Origin: Mactra quadrangularis
Taxonomy: Eukaryota > Mollusca > Bivalvia > Venerida > Mactridae
DNA length: 64,000 nucleotides
Assembly: GCA_025267735.1 (NCBI GenBank)
Contig: CM046311.1
Coordinates: 27,757,399-27,821,398, forward strand
Reading direction: 5' to 3'
The notes beneath the pieces were generated by a model. That model worked only from the letters and a program-made list of their open reading frames with translations. It was not told the DNA's origin and searched no databases. Positions within the stretch are counted from its first letter, which is position 1. Each line of letters begins with the position of its first letter. Shown one piece after another: positions 53,106-64,000 of the stretch. Position numbers and translations under genes: made by a program.

Positions 53106-53795
53106 ACTACTCGACTAAAATAGTGACTAACTACATGTGTAGTTCCTTGGCTATATTTTACCAAAACAAAACAAGAATATCACCTTGTTGCACTATTTTA
53201 AATCGACCAGCTGTCATTATATAGATCATGCATTGCTTAACACGTCTTTGAACATTATTGGTATGCTATCCTACATGGTAATTTGTAAATCTAAAACGAG
53301 CGCTTGTTACGCCCAATTCTACTATTTTAGTTTATGTTTCCAAGTTGATTGCAGTGTTCAAACTTCATTACATATTGTTTTTTTTGTCTAAAACAAGGTT
53401 TCTTGATACGTTTCTTAACATATTTTGAGCGAACTTCGTCCACGGCTTTGTTGTTCGGTTATATCGTGCTAATCGATTTGGTTTAATCATTTTGTGTCGG
53501 TGAGAAGACTTGACCACTGTCTCTGAAGATGTTTTTATCTTTGAATCCTACGCATTTAATCAGTATTAAGCATTTATCATCACCAATTGCTGGCTATTGC
53601 TATCATTTGATAAAATGAAGAAAATGGAATGTCCAAAGATTGTTTTTATGTCCATTCTCAACGGAATATTCAGGTCCATTCGTAGTATTAAATTAACCAC
53701 ACTTAGTATCGGTAGATTAATTGGTTGTTAGTGTATTTTATTGTAATATGATGAAAAAATGAATTAGTTTATGTGGGACTTGAACTCGCGAACTT
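53106..53795. other. Non-coding, no element identified
   Basis: Open frames at 52982-53224 and 53185-53391 have no recognised motif and are not called. Confidence 0.35.
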
Positions 53796-53796
53796 A

Positions 53797-53965
53797 CTTA
53801 GAGCAATTGTCCAGTGGTAGGACACGGGCTCGATGATCGAGAGGTCGGTCCCAGTTTCTAACATACTTGGGGAACAGATAATTTTCTTGAGCGAGAAATT
53901 TACCTACAGTTAATCGACTCCTCTCATTATAAATGGGTACTGAGAGAGATCATTTACCTGAAGAT
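53797..53965 (+). mobile_element. tRNA-derived SINE, family D, copy 2
   Basis: GAGCAATTGTCCAGTGGTAG (A box) and CGAGAGGTCGGTCCCAGT (B box region) lead into GAGCGAGAAATTTACCTAC and TCGACTCCTCTCATTATAAA, then TGGGTACTGAGAG, parallel to 6465-6712. It is better preserved in the head than copy 1. Confidence 0.7.
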
Positions 53966-55709
53966 TATTTTAATGATAAGGGTTTTTTTTGTTCAACATG
54001 CAAAGTCGGCTGAACATGCACTATGGAAGCAGGCTTTAAGGCGCACTTAAATTGTTTTTTACCATTTAACTTTTTTACTCGAGCTGGCATGTCGGAAGAA
54101 ACGAAGTACTGATTTTTTAAGCGATTGAACATTAACACAAATATCATACTGTGTTCTGGGACTAACTGTTAGAGAATACGTCGTCCTACTTTCACCATAA
54201 CAGATGTTGCCTGATTGAATGTGATTATATCTTGTATACAAAATATTCATTATTATTGATTGATGTTTTGTTCTAAACTGTGTAGTTTGTTTGTATATAT
54301 AGATCGTATAGCAAACCGTGCGTATGTATGTAAATGTATTATAAACTTGTCTTGTATAGGTATAGCTCGTTTATTTAAACATTTGGAATACAAACATAGC
54401 CAGTTTCATTAAAAAATTTAGGGATGTTAAACACTGTTATAATTTAATAGTTTAGTTTGTTGATCATATTTATTGACAAATCAACATGTACAAATTACAA
54501 TGTACATTTTTCACTGCTGATGATAAATGCAGAATGTTTAAGTTAGTTCGTTCATGTTCGCCATTGTTTTATTCACCTGTTCAGCAAATATTAATCTAAT
54601 ATCGTGTTTGATATGGCAGGTAATGTTAAAAGTCCTTTTGTTAACATATATAACATGCAGTAATATATAGTATAGTCAGCACGAAAATAAAACATTGTTT
54701 ATTGTACGCCCACTTTGACTGAAATATTATTCAGAAAGGTATATCTGTACTGTGTTTTTCACTAACTCTAAAATAATGGGCTTGATGGACTTAATGGTCT
54801 GGCAAAGAACGTATTTACATTCACAAAGTTACCAAATGCTACAATTTCAAGTGGAATTGTTATGAAGTTACACCCCACTACATAAAATCCTTCGTTGTTG
54901 TATAAAAAAGTCTCATTTTCAATGTCAAATTACAGTATGACCCAGGGGTGTTAGATACCCCAAACCATATATAGGCTAAAAGATCTATCTATTCCGCACA
55001 AAATGATCAGTATTAGAAAAAAGTTACATTACTTATAAGGAAATAAAATTCGATTGAAAATTCCTACCATTAAAACATCCATGTTTTTCATTCATCACAA
55101 GCCGTACAGAGTTACCTCCCATTTAACAACTCTTCTCGAGCAAACAAAGTACATGTAGATCCATTGTTTTTTGCATAGTTTCATAGGAAAAGCATTGCCA
55201 AAGACATATATACTCTTCAATATAAAAAGCACCCCAAATGAGGACACCGGGTACTCTAAAATAATGAATATGCTGCATGTCACACTTTCTTTTTCCGGCA
55301 AATTACCGCTTATGGTAAACATTTAGTGGTGTGTAACCTATGAAACATAAGCTGGGTTGACTGGAATAAGTACAGACGTTAGATGAAATAAATTTTTGCA
55401 ACATTGTCAATTCACAGCAAAACTTTAACCCTAGGTGCTATATCTAACCCTATTGACATACATGTATAAATAATACCCACATAATTTACAGATAAATTAC
55501 AAGTCAGTGTGACAGGTCATTTAATTTAAAACCATTGTCACTAATTATTGGATATATTAAATGTGATTTATGAACGCAGATATTGATTCAAATACCGTTG
55601 AATAAACTTCCGGCCACCATTAGATATGGCAGACATTACAATGTCACACTATTATGATGTTTGGTTTGGTTTGGTTTGGATGTTTTGCTGTCATTAAAAA
55701 TGTTGAAGG
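53966..55709. other. Non-coding; possible weak foldback
   Basis: AGTTACACCCCACTACATAA near 54866 and TTAGTGGTGTGTAACCTATG near 55323 are loosely inverted, suggesting a ~480-bp old foldback, but similarity does not extend far. The minus-strand open frame 55095-55322 lies between them and has no recognised motif. Confidence 0.3.
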
Positions 55710-55870
55710 ACTATAACCTTAGTTATTGCAAAATAATGCTATTTCTAACGCTTTTAAGTCCTAAGGATCACTTCCGTTGAACAAGCCTCTACATTTAGAC
55801 CATTCTGCTTTTATTTAACTTCATCGATTTTGATGGTCCTCATAGTGAACCGTTACTGTTAAATTGGAAG
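55710..55870 (+). repeat. Dispersed repeat G, copy 4
   Basis: ATAACCTTAGTTATTGCAAA, AACGCTTTTAAGTCCTAAGG and TTGATGGTCCTCATAGTGAA align with 46920-47100. The adjacent (GGTTT)n near 55661-55678 is a short microsatellite. Confidence 0.5.
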
Positions 55871-56649
55871 ATCTTGCTTTATAGTGAAGCTTAATTAAAT
55901 ATCTGCATGATTATATTGTAAATTATTTAAGATGATTTACTATAATACATAGTGAACATTCAAATGGTTTCTTACTGTTGCTATAGGTTCTGAAGAAAGA
56001 ACTGAGTAGAAATGACAGAAACGATATGAATTTTATACGATTAAGTTGACAGCTCATATCTTGTTCAGACAGTAATTAAACGTTTTTTGTGGACTTCTTA
56101 GCTATATGTAATATTTTACATATAGTATTATCATATTGTGCTACAGTAAGATCAGACTTGACTGTAATTACAAAGTACAGATGTTAAAGATGAATTGCAA
56201 TTGAAATATTTATCAAAATAGCGCGATACTGGCGAGAATTCAGTCCGGCCTCATTTTGGTTTCGATTTTTACGCAGCATGATTTTAGCGTTGAATTATTG
56301 ATGAATCTTCTATAATGTATTAGTAATGGGTTTGTAGAAAGTGGTCCCAGTGTGATACTAGATGTAATATGATCATGTATAGTATTAGTGTTGTTATTGT
56401 TGAATTGTTGGTTTGTTTATGAAGTGGGTACTTTCAGACATAGGGTGATACGGTCATCGTCGTCATACGTACGTTCATTTCACTCATGTGTCACTGCAAC
56501 AGTACAAAAAATAGGCGACTTTCAATCCCTAACTAAAATGTATGTTTTATCGCTGCTAAAATTGCTAGAATTATTCATACTTGCTTGAAAATTATAGTTT
56601 TTCACCATGTTTGATATTTTAACAACCCAGACATATTGGACATCATTTG
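55871..56649. other. Non-coding, no element identified
   Basis: The open frame at 56388-56588 has no recognised motif or splice context. Confidence 0.35.
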
Positions 56650-57015
56650 GAACTTTTCAGCTATTCGCTACGAATAACCTCGGATATATTTAGACGCCAT
56701 TTTTGAACTACCTTTTTGTCACATTCCCAAATCAAAATGCGTTAACCGTTGTTGTTAAGTAAAAAAATATACGATCGTTTAGGCGATGAGTGATGTTTCG
56801 TTTTTAGTCCATCAATTTGAAATAACACACTTCAACGATATTGCTGAGCAACATTTAGTTAAAATATATAACATAGAACTATGTTTTGACAAAGATCTGT
56901 GTGTATACTACTACAAGAACTACTTTGCATAACCGTTACGTGCTTCGCCTGTGCTTCGCTTCGCGTAGGTAGTCAAAACCCCAGCAGCCAGGGTAAACCC
57001 GCCACAAATCCTTCC
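56650..57015 (+). repeat. Dispersed repeat I, copy 2
   Basis: Longer counterpart of 13160-13460, with about 60 additional bases after ATTTAGACGCCATTTTTGAA. Near its end a GCTTCGCCTGTGCTTCGCTT stretch replaces the TTTTGCCTGTACTTAGGCT of copy 1. Confidence 0.65.
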
Positions 57016-57122
57016 GAGATTATTAATTCATGAAAAGTCGAGGTGTTTCGAATGATTGAACATATGAAAATTGCTATTCGTTTCATGTAGAGGTAGGTAA
57101 CTATGGTGGCTGAATTACGCCA

Positions 57123-57515
57123 TGTCGTATTTTCGTTTCTTCGGCGCGAAGATTAGAAAAAAACCCGAAAAAACAAAGGCACGACAAAGCCACAGCTTGT
57201 CGTATCTTCGCATTTTCGATTTTTCTAATCTTCGTGGCGAAGGAACGAAAATACGTCATAATAAAAACGACTATACATCAGATAAAATGTGTCAGATTTC
57301 GCATCACATCTGTCGTATCTTCGTTTTTTCGTTTTTTCGTTTCTTCGTATTTTTTTTTTCGTTTCTTCGCAATCCGGTTTTACAAGCGCATGCTCACATC
57401 AAGTACATATATGCATAAACAACAATGGAGGAATATCGCGATCACTATAGTATCTTTTTCACTTTCCTTACATCGGTTGTATCTTCGTTTTTTTCGTTTC
57501 TTCGCTTTTGGTTAA
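57123..57515. mobile_element. Second TGTCGTAT inverted array
   Basis: TGTCGTATTTTCGTTTCTTC, GGCGCGAAGATTAGAAAAA (57123 on) is mirrored by TTTTTCTAATCTTCGTGGCG, AAGGAACGAAAATACGTCA (to 57258). The centre has a smaller palindrome, CGACAAAGCC...GCTTGTCG. A further half-unit, CTGTCGTATCTTCG, followed by many TTCGTTTTTTCG repeats, continues to about 57515. The words TGTCGTAT and ATCTTCGT link it with the array at 39884-40310. Open frames over it are artefacts. Confidence 0.75.
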
Positions 57516-58620
57516 TTATTTTACGAACTTGTCCCCCATATTTACCCAAGACACGAATGTTGTAGTTCACATGAATTGACAATCTGCGTAAACACATATC
57601 CAGTAGACCACGGTCGTACTGGATCTGTACTTTTTCCCTTTGAGGTCACGTCGAGATGAACTTTGTGTCGACCAATCAATGCGTAGCTTTCATCTAGACT
57701 AAAACACTATTAATCACATTTTGATTTCGTAATTTCTATTTTTAGACCAAGTTTTGCTTGCTAATTTAACCACGGTAATATTCACAGGCTGCGATTGGGC
57801 GGCTCATTTCAAATTTCGTGACGTAGACGATGTAAACAAGTTACGTATCATAACAATTTCGTCATGAATATTATGATGAGAAAAGATAAACTGAACGTGA
57901 CCTTCGTTTGGAAAAGGCCAGATCTACATTAGCGAGTATGCGAGCGGTAAAATTGTAGATCGGGTTTTAATCAGATTGCATGAATTGATTGGTTACATGA
58001 TACTGACTATTTCTATGAGAATGATAGTAACAATAATGCACGTCGCCCAAATGAAGCAGTTTGCTTATGTGACGTCAAAACAAGGAAATCTCTCAGATAT
58101 TCCATAATACACGTTTTAAATTACAGTTTACACACAAGTGCCTAGTGCAATTTTCCCCTCACATTGTATGTTCTATGTATGTGATAAGAAGGAAAAATTC
58201 ATCGGGCCCCTGTGGTAAAATTGTAAATAAAATCATGTAATCATGTGTTGTGATGAATTATCAAATTTACATTTTGGTAATACTCTTTGTGTGATTCACT
58301 CTAAGACATTGTAAAATGTTGTATGGACATTCTATAACAACATTTGGAATTATGAAAAAAGAACTTTAATTATGTGTTTGGACTGACGTTCGGAAGGCCA
58401 TTTCAAGGTTAGGATAAATGTTTTCATTTCTTTCTAAACGTCTTATTTGTTGAGTTTTTTTTATATTTTCACTGTCACATCTATACACTTAATGCATCAC
58501 TTACAAAATACATCAAAATTATTTTGAATTTATGGATATTTTGATATAATTAGTTACCCCACCCACTAGATAGATTTTTTTCAATTTCAACAAATGATGA
58601 ACCCTTAATAAATTGATTTA
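57516..58620. other. Non-coding; repeat K core at 57930-57995
   Basis: AT-rich except for a slightly more GC-rich segment at about 57600-58000. The only supported item is GCGAGTATGCGAGCGGTAAA to GATCGGGTTTTAATCAGATT (57930-57995), an inverted copy of 51270-51345. Confidence 0.4.
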
Positions 58621-58738
58621 TAGTCACATCGGTTGTTATAAACACGTGTATAACCGTATACACGCATACGGAAACTCACGATTTAATGTAAGTGAAGTGT
58701 GTAATTATTATTATTAGGTAGTTCAAGCTCAGGTTAAT
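58621..58738 (+). repeat. Dispersed repeat J, copy 2
   Basis: Same orientation as 41522-41640; shared blocks are GGTTGTTATAAACACGTGTA, CCGTATACACGC and GTAAGTGAAGTGTGTAATTA. Confidence 0.75.
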
Positions 58739-59152
58739 TCTGTTGGACTATATCTACCGTTCTATCTTTATCTCTTTTAAGGACAATTCGTATTACCTAT
58801 TGCTTTTTTGGCTTCGGCTCACTATTATTTCATAATTACATTGAAATGTCCAATGTGGGTCTAGAATAAGAGTACTTAACACTCTACTACCGGTAATTAA
58901 TGTGAAGAAGTAGGCATGTTTACAAGTTTACAAGTTTATTCAATAAAGAAAACCGGAAGGTCTTAGACCGTTGCGGCCAATACATACATTACAGCATACA
59001 AATATAAACACAATATATATCAAATATAAATCAGATTATAGTGCACAAAAAACAATGAACAACATAGATATAATAAGTAAGTTGTCCAATAACAATGACC
59101 AATTATATAAACATTAATAGGTTAATTCTTTTAAAGTACATACGTATGTCAT

Positions 59153-59519
59153 ATTCTAATACCTTTTATTATTTAATAACCTGTATTCAAATGCTTTGTA
59201 AATATAAGTACTCAATTTTCTAATAGTTACCGGATTCTCAGATTTAAAAAGTTCTATTAATTTATAAATGCTAGGTCTTACTCTGTAATAGCGCTGTATA
59301 TATATATTTCTTAGATCAGTAAATAAGCTACATTCTAAAACAAAATGATACTCATCTTCTAAAACATTACAAATATTACATTTCCTATCAGACACAGGTA
59401 TAGGGTTAGGCTTTGTCCATCTTCCACTTTCAATATATAATCTATGAGAAGAAACACGTAACCTTGTTAAAATGTACCTAAATTTAGTAATATGACAAGT
59501 ATTTAATTTATTTAACAGT
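59153..59519 (-). pseudogene. LINE ORF2 C-terminus with CCHC-like zinc motif (downstream half)
   Basis: The frame starts at the transposon junction with LLNKLNTCHITKFRYILTRL and includes SSHRLYIESGRWT. It then has CNIC-(8)-...HFVLEC, a C-x2-C-x8-H-x4-C knuckle typical of the C-terminus of LINE ORF2 proteins, and ends after AFEYRLLNNKRY with a stop. The ATG at 59395 is internal. It continues the frame interrupted at 60690: the codons on the two sides join in phase after removal of the insert and one 5-bp duplication. Confidence 0.8.
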
Positions 59520-60689
59520 GTTTTCTCCAGAGCGCGTTTTTGCGTTTTTGGCGCATTTTTGTCAGGTTTGACGCGCTGAAAGACGACCAGCGGGTCATCT
59601 GTGACGCACTCGAAATCGTCGTCATTTGGAGGTAGTAATCGTTCAATTCGTATTTTCGTCAGCGGATTATACTAACCTTTTTCATCCGCGTCAAGCCGGT
59701 GCTTGTCAGAGCCAATATCATCACATAATTAAGCGCCTAAACGATGCTGATTGTATGTCGTAATAGTTCGATCGCGATGTCTGCTCTGAAACAACGTCGT
59801 TTAACAACGCTTTTTACGCAAATGTCGACGCATTTTACACAAAGTTCGAAGGAAGCATTCTCAATCTAGATCGAGAATTTTGAAAACCAATGAATACGGG
59901 AATGTTTGATAAGGAAAAGAGTGAAATAGCGGTATCGATTACTTAGTTTTCGGACATTAACAGAAGTCGGACAAAAAATGGAAAATAAAAAACTTGCTTC
60001 ATCGACATCGTGCTTCTGACTTAGATTTTTGCCAAGATATTACTCGTCTCGGGCGTCGGCGAGAGGCTTAAGTAGAAGACTACCAATTTTTTCTAGTATT
60101 CAACATTAGCTTTACACCAGCTCTGGCCAACCACAAGCTTGCCATGATCAAGCCTTAGTTGGCAGTTTGTTACAAGACACATGACATGCTACTGTTTTGC
60201 CTTTAAACTGGAACTTATGAACACAGAAACCTAATTCATATTTTTTACTATTCTGTTGTCTTAAATATAAAAACATCACAAAGAGGTGGATCACTTAGAT
60301 CTCTGTACTATAAGAGGTTATTAAAATTTGATGTTTGATTGTATTTTTGGTGGACCCATTATTTTTGCCATTAAATCATTGTTTTAAAGGATATGCTTCA
60401 ATGCTAGGCACTTAGAATTATTATTTAAGATATAACACAAGTTACTATTCCTAAATCCCATCTTCATAAGTATATGTCTATTTTCTTACACTATAAGACA
60501 TGTTACATAAATTGGCTCTAAACAAAACAAAAAACTAGAATGTACATTGTAATGGATTCGTCGATTTACTGGAATTTCATATAATCAAAGACAGAATTAG
60601 TGCTGACCCCCTAAAATTTCCATTTGACCCCCAATTTTTGAACATGGGGTCATTTGTGACCCCCAAAATTTTGACCCTGGAGAAAACAC
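59515..60689. mobile_element. DNA transposon, CAGTGTTTTCTCCAG ends, non-autonomous
   Basis: CAGTGTTTTCTCCAG at 59516-59530 is mirrored by CTGGAGAAAACACTG at the right end (to about 60689). The direct repeat TTTAA lies immediately outside on both sides. The interior is about 1.17 kb with no transposase frame. The left part is rich in GCGCGTTTTTGCG-type words, and the right part has TGACCCCCAA repeated (about 60606, 60624, 60657). The ends resemble hAT-like or other CAGTG transposons, but a 5-bp duplication does not fit the usual 8 bp of hAT, so the superfamily is open. Confidence 0.82.
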
Positions 60690-60997
60690 TGTTTAAATAT
60701 GGTTGAAAACTAAAATTAGCAATATGTTTATAAAATGAGGCTCTACTGGACTCTTGTATTCTGCCATTCCATCCTTGAATAAAAAGATCATTAAGTCTTA
60801 TTTTAACATTTTTTAAAAATAGCTTAACATGTCCTACTTCTTGGAAAAGCCAGACTTCATAAAAACCTAAATTTCCTAATAATTGAATCAATAAGGTGCA
60901 CCAATTAACCTTAGTCGGGTAGTTTTCACTATCTAATTTAAGAGTTAGATAAACTTTCTTACTAAATTTATTTTCATTGGTATGTAAAAGTTTAACC
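60690..60997 (-). pseudogene. LINE ORF2 C-terminal region (upstream half)
   Basis: Minus-strand frame from about 60997 containing KYWVKLLHTNENKFSKKVYL, then VNWCTLLIQLLG, LGFYEVWLFQEVGHVKLFLK and SFYKHIANFSFQPYL, where the inserted transposon begins. Beyond the junction the frame runs into the transposon (the VFSRVKILGV residues encoded at 60577-60690 are not part of the LINE). It shows no stop of its own, so the LINE copy was open here at the time of insertion. Confidence 0.75.
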
Positions 60998-61018
60998 CAA
61001 TATTTAATTATATATTAC

Positions 61019-61203
61019 ATATTACATGTGCTTACAGTGGAGGGTAGAAACCTAGTCAATAGGGCGTAGGGCGTGAAACAGAAACAAATCAAATAAAAAA
61101 TATAATCGATAATTGATAAACAGTATGACCGTGATCGTGTAAAAAGCAGGTTATGGTAGTGTGATAATAATTCATATATTATTAATAATGAAAAGAAACC
61201 ATT
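61019..61203. other. Non-coding spacer
   Basis: Short sequence between the LINE fragment and Pearl-like copy 3; no feature was recognised. Confidence 0.4.
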
Positions 61204-63496
61204 TTTATACGCCCGTTTTGAAAAACGGTCGTATTATGTTATGATGTTGTCCGTCTGTCCGTCTGTCCGTCCGTCCGTCTGTCCGTCTGTCCGTCCGTGG
61301 ACAATTGCTTGTCCGGATGATAACTCAAGAAAGGATGTACCTAGGTTCCTCAAATTTTATGTGTGGATAGCCCTTAGGTGGAGGAAGTTCCCTATTGATA
61401 TTGAGACCCCAGGGTCAAAGGTCAAGGTCACTGGGACTTAAAATAGGTAAAACTTGTCCGGACAATAACTCAACAACGACAGTACCTAGGTTCACAAATT
61501 TTTATGTAAGAGTAGCCCCTGTGTCAAGGATGTTCCCTATTGGTTTTGGGGCCCCTGGGTCAAAGGTCAAGGTCACAGGGGCATCATATAGGAAAAAAAC
61601 TTGTCCGGACAATAACTGAACAACCAATCTACCTAGGTTCACCAAATTTTATGTTGGAGTAGCGCATGTGTCAAGGATGTTCCCTATTGGTTTTGGGGCC
61701 CCTGGGTCAAAGGTCAAGGTCACAGGGACATCATATTGAAAAACCTTGTCCGAACAATAACTCAACAACGACTGTACCTAGGTTCACCAAATTTAATGTG
61801 AAGGTAGCCTATGTGTCAAGGATGTGACGCATAGGTTTTGGGGCCCCCAGGTTCAAAGGTCAAGGTCACAGAGGCATCATATGGAAAAACTTTGTCCGAA
61901 CAATAACTGAACCACCAATGTACCTAGGTTCACCAAGTTTTATGTGAGAGTAGCCCATGTGTCAAGGATATGCCTTATTGATTTTGAGGCCCCTGGGTCA
62001 AAGGTCAAGGTCACAGGGGCATCATATTGAAAAACATTGTCTGGGCAATAACTCAACAATGACTGAACCTAGGTTCACCAAATTTCATGTGAGAGTAGCC
62101 TATGTGTCAAGGATGTGCCCTATTGGTTTTGGGGCCCCTGGGTCAAGTTTAAACCTTCAACCAGAAGATATCAAATTACCAAGCAGTGACTTCAAATGTT
62201 CAATCAATATGTTAATAAAGTCAAAATGGCAAACAATCAAAACCTTGTCCAGACAATAACTGAACCACCAATGTACCTAGGTTCACCAAATTTTATGTGA
62301 GAGTAGCCCATGTGTCAAGGATATGCCCTATTGGTTTTGGGGCCCCTGGGTCAAAGGTCAAGGTCACAGGGGCATCATATTGAAAAACCTTGTCCAGACA
62401 ATAACTCAACAACGACTGTACCTAGGTTCACCAAATTTCATGTGAGAGTAGCCCATGTGTCAAGGATATGCCCTATTTGTTTTGGGGCCCCTGGGTCAAT
62501 GGTCAAGGTCATAGGGGCATTATATTGATAAACATTTTCTGGGACATAACTCAACAATGACTGCACCTAGGTTCACCAAATTTCATGTGCGAGTAGCCCA
62601 TGTGTCAAAGATGTTCCCTATTGGTTTTGGGGCCCCTGGGTCAAAGGTCAAGGTCACAGGGGCATCATATTGAAAAACATTGTCTGGGTAATAACTCAAC
62701 AATGACTGCACCTAGGTTCACCAAATTTCATGTGAGAGTAGCCCATGTGTCAAGGATGTTCCCTATTGGTTTTGGGACCCCTGGGTCAAGTTTATACCTT
62801 CAACCAGAAGATATCAAATTACCAAGCAGTGACTTCAAATGTTCAATCAATATGTTAATAAAGTCAAAATGGCAAACAATCAAAACCTTGTCCAGACAAT
62901 AACTGAACCACCAATGTACCTAGGTTCACCAAACTTTTTGTGAGAGTAGCCCATGTGTCAAGGATATGCCCTAATGGTTTTGGGGCCCCTGGGTCAAAGG
63001 TCAAGGTCACAGGGGCATCATATTGAAAAACCTTGTCCGGACAATAACTCAACATCGACTGTACCTAGGTTCACCAAATTTTATATTAGGGTAGCCTTAA
63101 TGTCTAGCATATGCCCCTTTGGTTTTAGGCCCCTGGGTCAAAGGTCAAAGTCACAAGGAAATCATGAGGAAAAACCTTGTCCAACAACCAACTTTATCTA
63201 ACATCACCAAATTTTATGTATCAATACTCTTTGGGTCAGGGGTGAAAACTTGGTTCTGAGGCCCCAGGGTCAAGGTCACTGGAAGTTAGTATGGGAAAAC
63301 TTTGTGCCGGTGATAACTTAACCATGGCTGTACCTAGGTTCTCAAAATCTTTGCTTTGGATAGCCCTCCAGTTAAGGATGGGACCTATTCTGAGATTCCG
63401 GGGTCATTGGTCAAGGTCACAGGGACTTCATATGAGATAGAACACAGCATGGACTGCACACGGGCGTATAATGCCCCGCCCAGCGGAGCTCTTGTT
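61204..63496 (-). mobile_element. Pearl-like non-autonomous element, copy 3 (largest)
   Basis: Inverse orientation to copies 1 and 2: TATACGCCCGTTTTGAAAAA and (GTCCGTCT)n at 61206-61300, and CACGGGCGTATAATGCCCCG, CCCAGCGGAGCTCTTGTT at 63460-63496. In between are about fourteen core units of ~145 bp with GGGTCAAAGGTCAAGGTCAC (for example 61557, 61706, 62350, 62637, 62992) and ACCTAGGTTCACCAAATTT. Two units carry the variant insert with TTCAACCAGAAGATATCAAA. The higher unit number makes it about 2.3 kb versus 1.86 and 1.2 kb for the others. The many plus-strand open frames here (starting MCQGYALL... and similar) are translations of the core repeat. Confidence 0.9.
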
Positions 63497-63686
63497 ACGA
63501 AAGTTACGTTTATTATTATCTATACAATGTACTTTACTTTTATATCATATCCATGACCATCTGTTCCTAATCTAACATACTGCTGAGATACAAACCGTCA
63601 AAGTCAAAATATGTTTAAGGTATATGTATATAATGTAGTTAAATGATAATTATTAGATTTTGTTAGAGTCATTGGTTAGTTAATAA
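63497..63686. other. Non-coding spacer
   Basis: No supported feature. Confidence 0.4.
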
Positions 63687-64000
63687 AACAGAACAGAACA
63701 GAACAGAATTTTATTTGGTAAACGTTTACATAGTACATAGTTATTATATACTAATGGACAAAAGTCTTGTCCGGTCTACAAAAACCATAATATCTTTTTT
63801 GTTAGTTATTGCACACTCATACATTTGGTATCATTAGAAAGAGAGTGTTATTATGCATTGAATAAAAAAAGAATTGTGAAGTTTGAGCTAGTTCTGTCCT
63901 TACAGTAATGTGTTGAAAATTGACATTGGGGATTTGCAAGTTACAAATGATTGCTTTGAGTCAGTTTTCAATGAAACATTTTTTTCAATAGTGTGTGTGA
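63687..64000 (-). mobile_element. Probable retroelement 3' end with (TTCTG)n tail, partial
   Basis: On the minus strand, sequence entering from beyond the window end leads to ACCAAATAAAATTCTGTTCTG and four TTCTG/TCTGT repeats (63687-63708). AATAAA followed by a short tandem tail is typical of CR1/RTE-like LINEs or SINEs. No coding is visible in the 300 bp available, which would be 3' UTR. Confidence 0.4.

Larger units (their letters stand above)
58922..61018 (-). mobile_element. LINE 3' fragment on the minus strand, split by a DNA transposon
   Basis: The outer pieces 60690-61018 and 58922-59519 are one element when the insert at 59515-60689 is removed. The minus-strand 3' UTR ends TTTCTTTATTGAATAAACTTG followed by TTGTAAAC repeats, the short tandem 3' tail seen in CR1/L2-type LINEs. 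The 5' limit near 61018 is where the frame closes. The reverse transcriptase domain is absent; only the region downstream of it remains. Confidence 0.8.

Noticed and set aside
54855..55345. Foldback element around a 75-codon minus-strand frame
   Set aside because: Only ~25 bp of loose inverted similarity at the proposed ends; too weak to call.
61241..63201. Several ~70-100 codon open frames with similar sequence (GQRSRSQGHHIEK type)
   Set aside because: They are the ~145-bp Pearl-like core repeat read in one frame. They recur at the other Pearl-like copies and are broken at irregular points.

Overview
The window looks like gene-poor nuclear DNA from an animal, most likely a bivalve mollusc. 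It is AT-rich, packed with repeats, and has no prokaryote-style operons. The main clues to a bivalve are elements built from ~145-bp core repeats between conserved ends (the architecture of the 'Pearl' elements described in bivalves), tRNA-derived SINEs with a shared tail, Jockey/CR1-like LINEs and a very high density of palindromic miniature elements. The species assignment is inference; nothing was searched.

Only one ordinary host coding segment is convincing: an internal exon at 2838-3087 on the plus strand with good splice sites. All other long open frames are tandem-repeat artefacts or transposon coding. The best transposon gene is a 5'-truncated LINE with an uninterrupted reverse transcriptase (31333-34094), bounded by a 12-bp direct repeat. 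A second LINE fragment (minus strand, 58922-61018) is split by a 1.17-kb DNA transposon (59515-60689). Decayed pieces include a RecQ-helicase-like fragment (about 20.5 kb), a 5S rRNA-like relic (about 27.73 kb) and a LINE tail near 12 kb.

Layout: 1-4 kb unique sequence with the exon; 4-7 kb a dispersed repeat and two SINEs; 7.4-9.9 kb two minisatellites and a Pearl-like element; 10.7-13.1 kb an inverted-repeat-bounded region carrying a conserved 17-bp motif; 15.7-17.0 kb a foldback element and a SINE; 17.8-20.0 kb two large minisatellites; 20-24 kb SINE, helicase relic and a repeat copy broken by nested insertions; 25.7-26.2 kb a 31-bp minisatellite; 28.6-30.0 kb a CTTAAG-rich inverted-repeat element; 31.3-34.1 kb the LINE; 34.3-36.5 kb a foldback element split by a Pearl-like copy; 37.9-39.9 kb a 7-bp satellite followed by an inverted array; 40-58 kb many SINEs and palindromes; 58.9-61.0 kb the interrupted LINE; 61.2-63.5 kb the largest Pearl-like copy; the last 300 bp a probable LINE tail.

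The region therefore reads as an intron and/or intergenic sequence in which mobile elements have inserted into one another. Points most worth attention: Pearl-like repeats that carry a composite nuclear-receptor-type site in nearly every unit; the 2.4-kb inverted-repeat region with the conserved motif; two related inverted arrays built on TGTCGTAT; a two-letter 7-bp satellite; and two insertions whose target duplications allow the pre-insertion sequence to be recognised.
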